23,505 nt of DNA from JBKBIP01 sp046297495 (GTDB taxonomy: Bacteria; Planctomycetota; Planctomycetia; Gemmatales; Gemmataceae), in assembly GCA_046297495.1 (NCBI GenBank), contig JBKBIP010000051.1, positions 1-23,505 on the forward strand. The letters are read 5' to 3'. The notes under the pieces are model-generated. The model did no database searches, had not been told where the DNA came from, and saw only the letters and a program-made list of their open reading frames with translations. Numbering within the stretch: position 1 is the first letter of the stretch; each line of letters starts with the position of its first letter. Shown in pieces: positions 22,422 through 23,505 of this stretch. The position numbers were made by a program, and so were the translations under genes.

Positions 22422-23387
22422 ATGAGCACCGCAACCCTACGGATTGTGATTCCCGGCGACGATCCCCCTCAAGTGCAAGGTTCACCGCACTTGGACCGGC
22501 TGCGGCAACGGGGGGAAGTTGTCCTGTACACGGATCAGCCGACGAGCGTGGCGGAACAGATCGAGCGGGCGCAGGATGCCGTGTGTCTGATCAACTCTCG
22601 AAGTTCGCTGCATTGGCCGGGGGCGGTGTTGCGGCAGCTGCCCCAGTTGAAAATGATTACGGTGTGCGGCATCGGCACCGATGCCATCGATTTGACAGCG
22701 GCGCGCGAGCTTGGCATCACGGTCTGCAATTTGCCGGGGCGCACCGCTCCCATCGTGGCGGAGCATGCGTTCGGCCTGATGCTCGCCGTCGCCAAGCGGG
22801 CCTGGTTTCAGACCAACGAGCTGAAATCGGACCGTTGGACCGCCTTGGATAATGTCTACTTGCGCGGCAAGACGCTGGGTCTGATCGGTGCCGGCCCCAT
22901 TGGTCGGGAGATGGCCCACCTCTGTCGCGTCATCGGTATGACGGTAAAGGCCTGGACCTTTCACCCTTCCGAGGAACGGGCGCGATCGCTGGGTGTCTCG
23001 TTTGTGTCCTTGGAAGAGCTGTTGGATGGCGCCGACGTGGTGAGCCTGCACGTTCCGTTGACGGAGCAGTCACGCGGCCTGATCGGAGCGCGGGAATTTA
23101 GCCGGATGAGGCCGGGGACCATCCTCATCAATACGGCGCGCGGGGCGGTGGTGGATACGCCTGCCTTGGTCGCCTGGTTGCGATCGGACCCGCGCAACGC
23201 CGCGGGCCTTGATGTGTTCGATGTGGAACCGTTGCCTGGCGATCATCCGCTGTTGACCTGCCAAAACGTAGTGCTAACGCCGCACAACGCCGACCAGACG
23301 CCTGAAGGAATGGAAATGCTGAACGCGGGCGTGGTGGATAATGTGCTAGCATTTCTGGATGGCCAGCCGCGCAACCGGGTGGTGTGA
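22422..23387 (+). CDS. D-isomer-specific 2-hydroxyacid dehydrogenase
   Basis: 321-residue NAD(P)-dependent oxidoreductase interconverting a 2-keto acid and a D-2-hydroxyacid. The catalytic set is complete: R240 (NTARGAVVD), E269 (DVFDVEPLP), H288 (LTPHNADQTPEG). The nucleotide-binding loop GAGPIG is at 156-161. The second Rossmann strand ends KAWTFHPSEERA, without the acidic residue that normally grips the NAD ribose, so NADP use is possible (inference). It resembles phosphoglycerate-dehydrogenase-like proteins but lacks the ACT/ASB C-terminal domains of SerA, so the substrate is uncertain. AAGGAC lies about 7 nt before the ATG. It is 210 bp divergent from the lipoprotein gene. Confidence 0.93.
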   Translation: MSTATLRIVIPGDDPPQVQGSPHLDRLRQRGEVVLYTDQPTSVAEQIERAQDAVCLINSRSSLHWPGAVLRQLPQLKMITVCGIGTDAIDLTAARELGITVCNLPGRTAPIVAEHAFGLMLAVAKRAWFQTNELKSDRWTALDNVYLRGKTLGLIGAGPIGREMAHLCRVIGMTVKAWTFHPSEERARSLGVSFVSLEELLDGADVVSLHVPLTEQSRGLIGAREFSRMRPGTILINTARGAVVDTPALVAWLRSDPRNAAGLDVFDVEPLPGDHPLLTCQNVVLTPHNADQTPEGMEMLNAGVVDNVLAFLDGQPRNRVV

Positions 23388-23505
23388 GGAAAAGCCCGGC
23401 AAAACAGCCGCGTACCATATGCTCTTGGGATAGATCGGTTCGGGGCGGGAGGAGGGGCGAGGGGCGAAAAAAGAGGAAAAAATGGGTGACTCGGGCTAAC
23501 CCCCG
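23388..23505. other. Right-edge intergenic stretch
   Basis: Purine-rich (GGGCGGGAGGAGGGGCGAGG) with two A6 runs, and ending with TCGGGCTAA (23491-23499), the reverse complement of TTAGCCCGA found at 18545. No gene is visible before the edge. Confidence 0.35.

Noticed and set aside
1..23505. CRISPR array or insertion sequence
   Set aside because: No regularly spaced direct repeats and no transposase-like coding sequence were seen; the repeats present are short, dispersed and palindromic.

Overview
The window looks like chromosomal DNA of a planctomycete, most likely a Gemmataceae-type organism; the genus cannot be fixed from sequence alone. Reasons: moderately high GC, two PknB-like Ser/Thr kinases with a helical N-terminal extension, a C-terminal membrane anchor on the one kinase whose C-terminus is visible, a conserved membrane pair containing an HTTM protein, a Uma2 endonuclease, a DUF4380 secreted protein, twin-arginine and lipoprotein exports, and intergenic spaces filled with short palindromic repeats. 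There are no rRNA or tRNA genes, no CRISPR array, no transposase and no phage genes.

Layout. 1-1108 (-): Ser/Thr kinase, cut by the left edge, whose catalytic loop carries an in-frame palindromic insertion. 1370-2828 (-): Tat-exported sugar-phosphate-isomerase-like TIM barrel followed 16 bp later by hypoxanthine phosphoribosyltransferase. 3163-5903 (+): a 4-bp-overlapping gene pair, a 7-TM protein with a large soluble tail and an HTTM (vitamin K-dependent carboxylase-like) protein. 6132-6668 (+): lone cobU. 6861-8189 (+): secreted beta-sandwich repeat protein. 8881-9939 (+): M42 aminopeptidase. 10168-12327 (-): solitary Eco57I-type adenine methyltransferase without an evident nuclease domain. 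12549-14249 (+): glnS. 14293-15114 (-): SirB1-type transglutaminase-fold/TPR protein, possibly leaderless. 15332-16906 (+): second membrane-anchored kinase. 17121-17381 (+): small conserved-looking protein. 17464-18519 (+): DUF4380 exported protein. 18731-18931 (+): broken gene remnant, then Uma2 nuclease 18948-19595. 20059-21498 (+): amidase. 21564-22211 (-): TPR lipoprotein. 22422-23387 (+): D-2-hydroxyacid dehydrogenase.

Most genes are single transcription units with unrelated jobs (translation, purine salvage, cobamide salvage, proteolysis, signalling). Only the HTTM pair and the isomerase-hpt pair look like operons. I see no obvious multigene defence or biosynthetic system. The most unusual material is non-coding or semi-coding: an 88-bp palindrome translated inside a kinase, a three-copy C-rich element bordered by inverted CATTCC/GGAATG arms, and several REP-like or terminator-like hairpin families, one of which occurs twice in the window.
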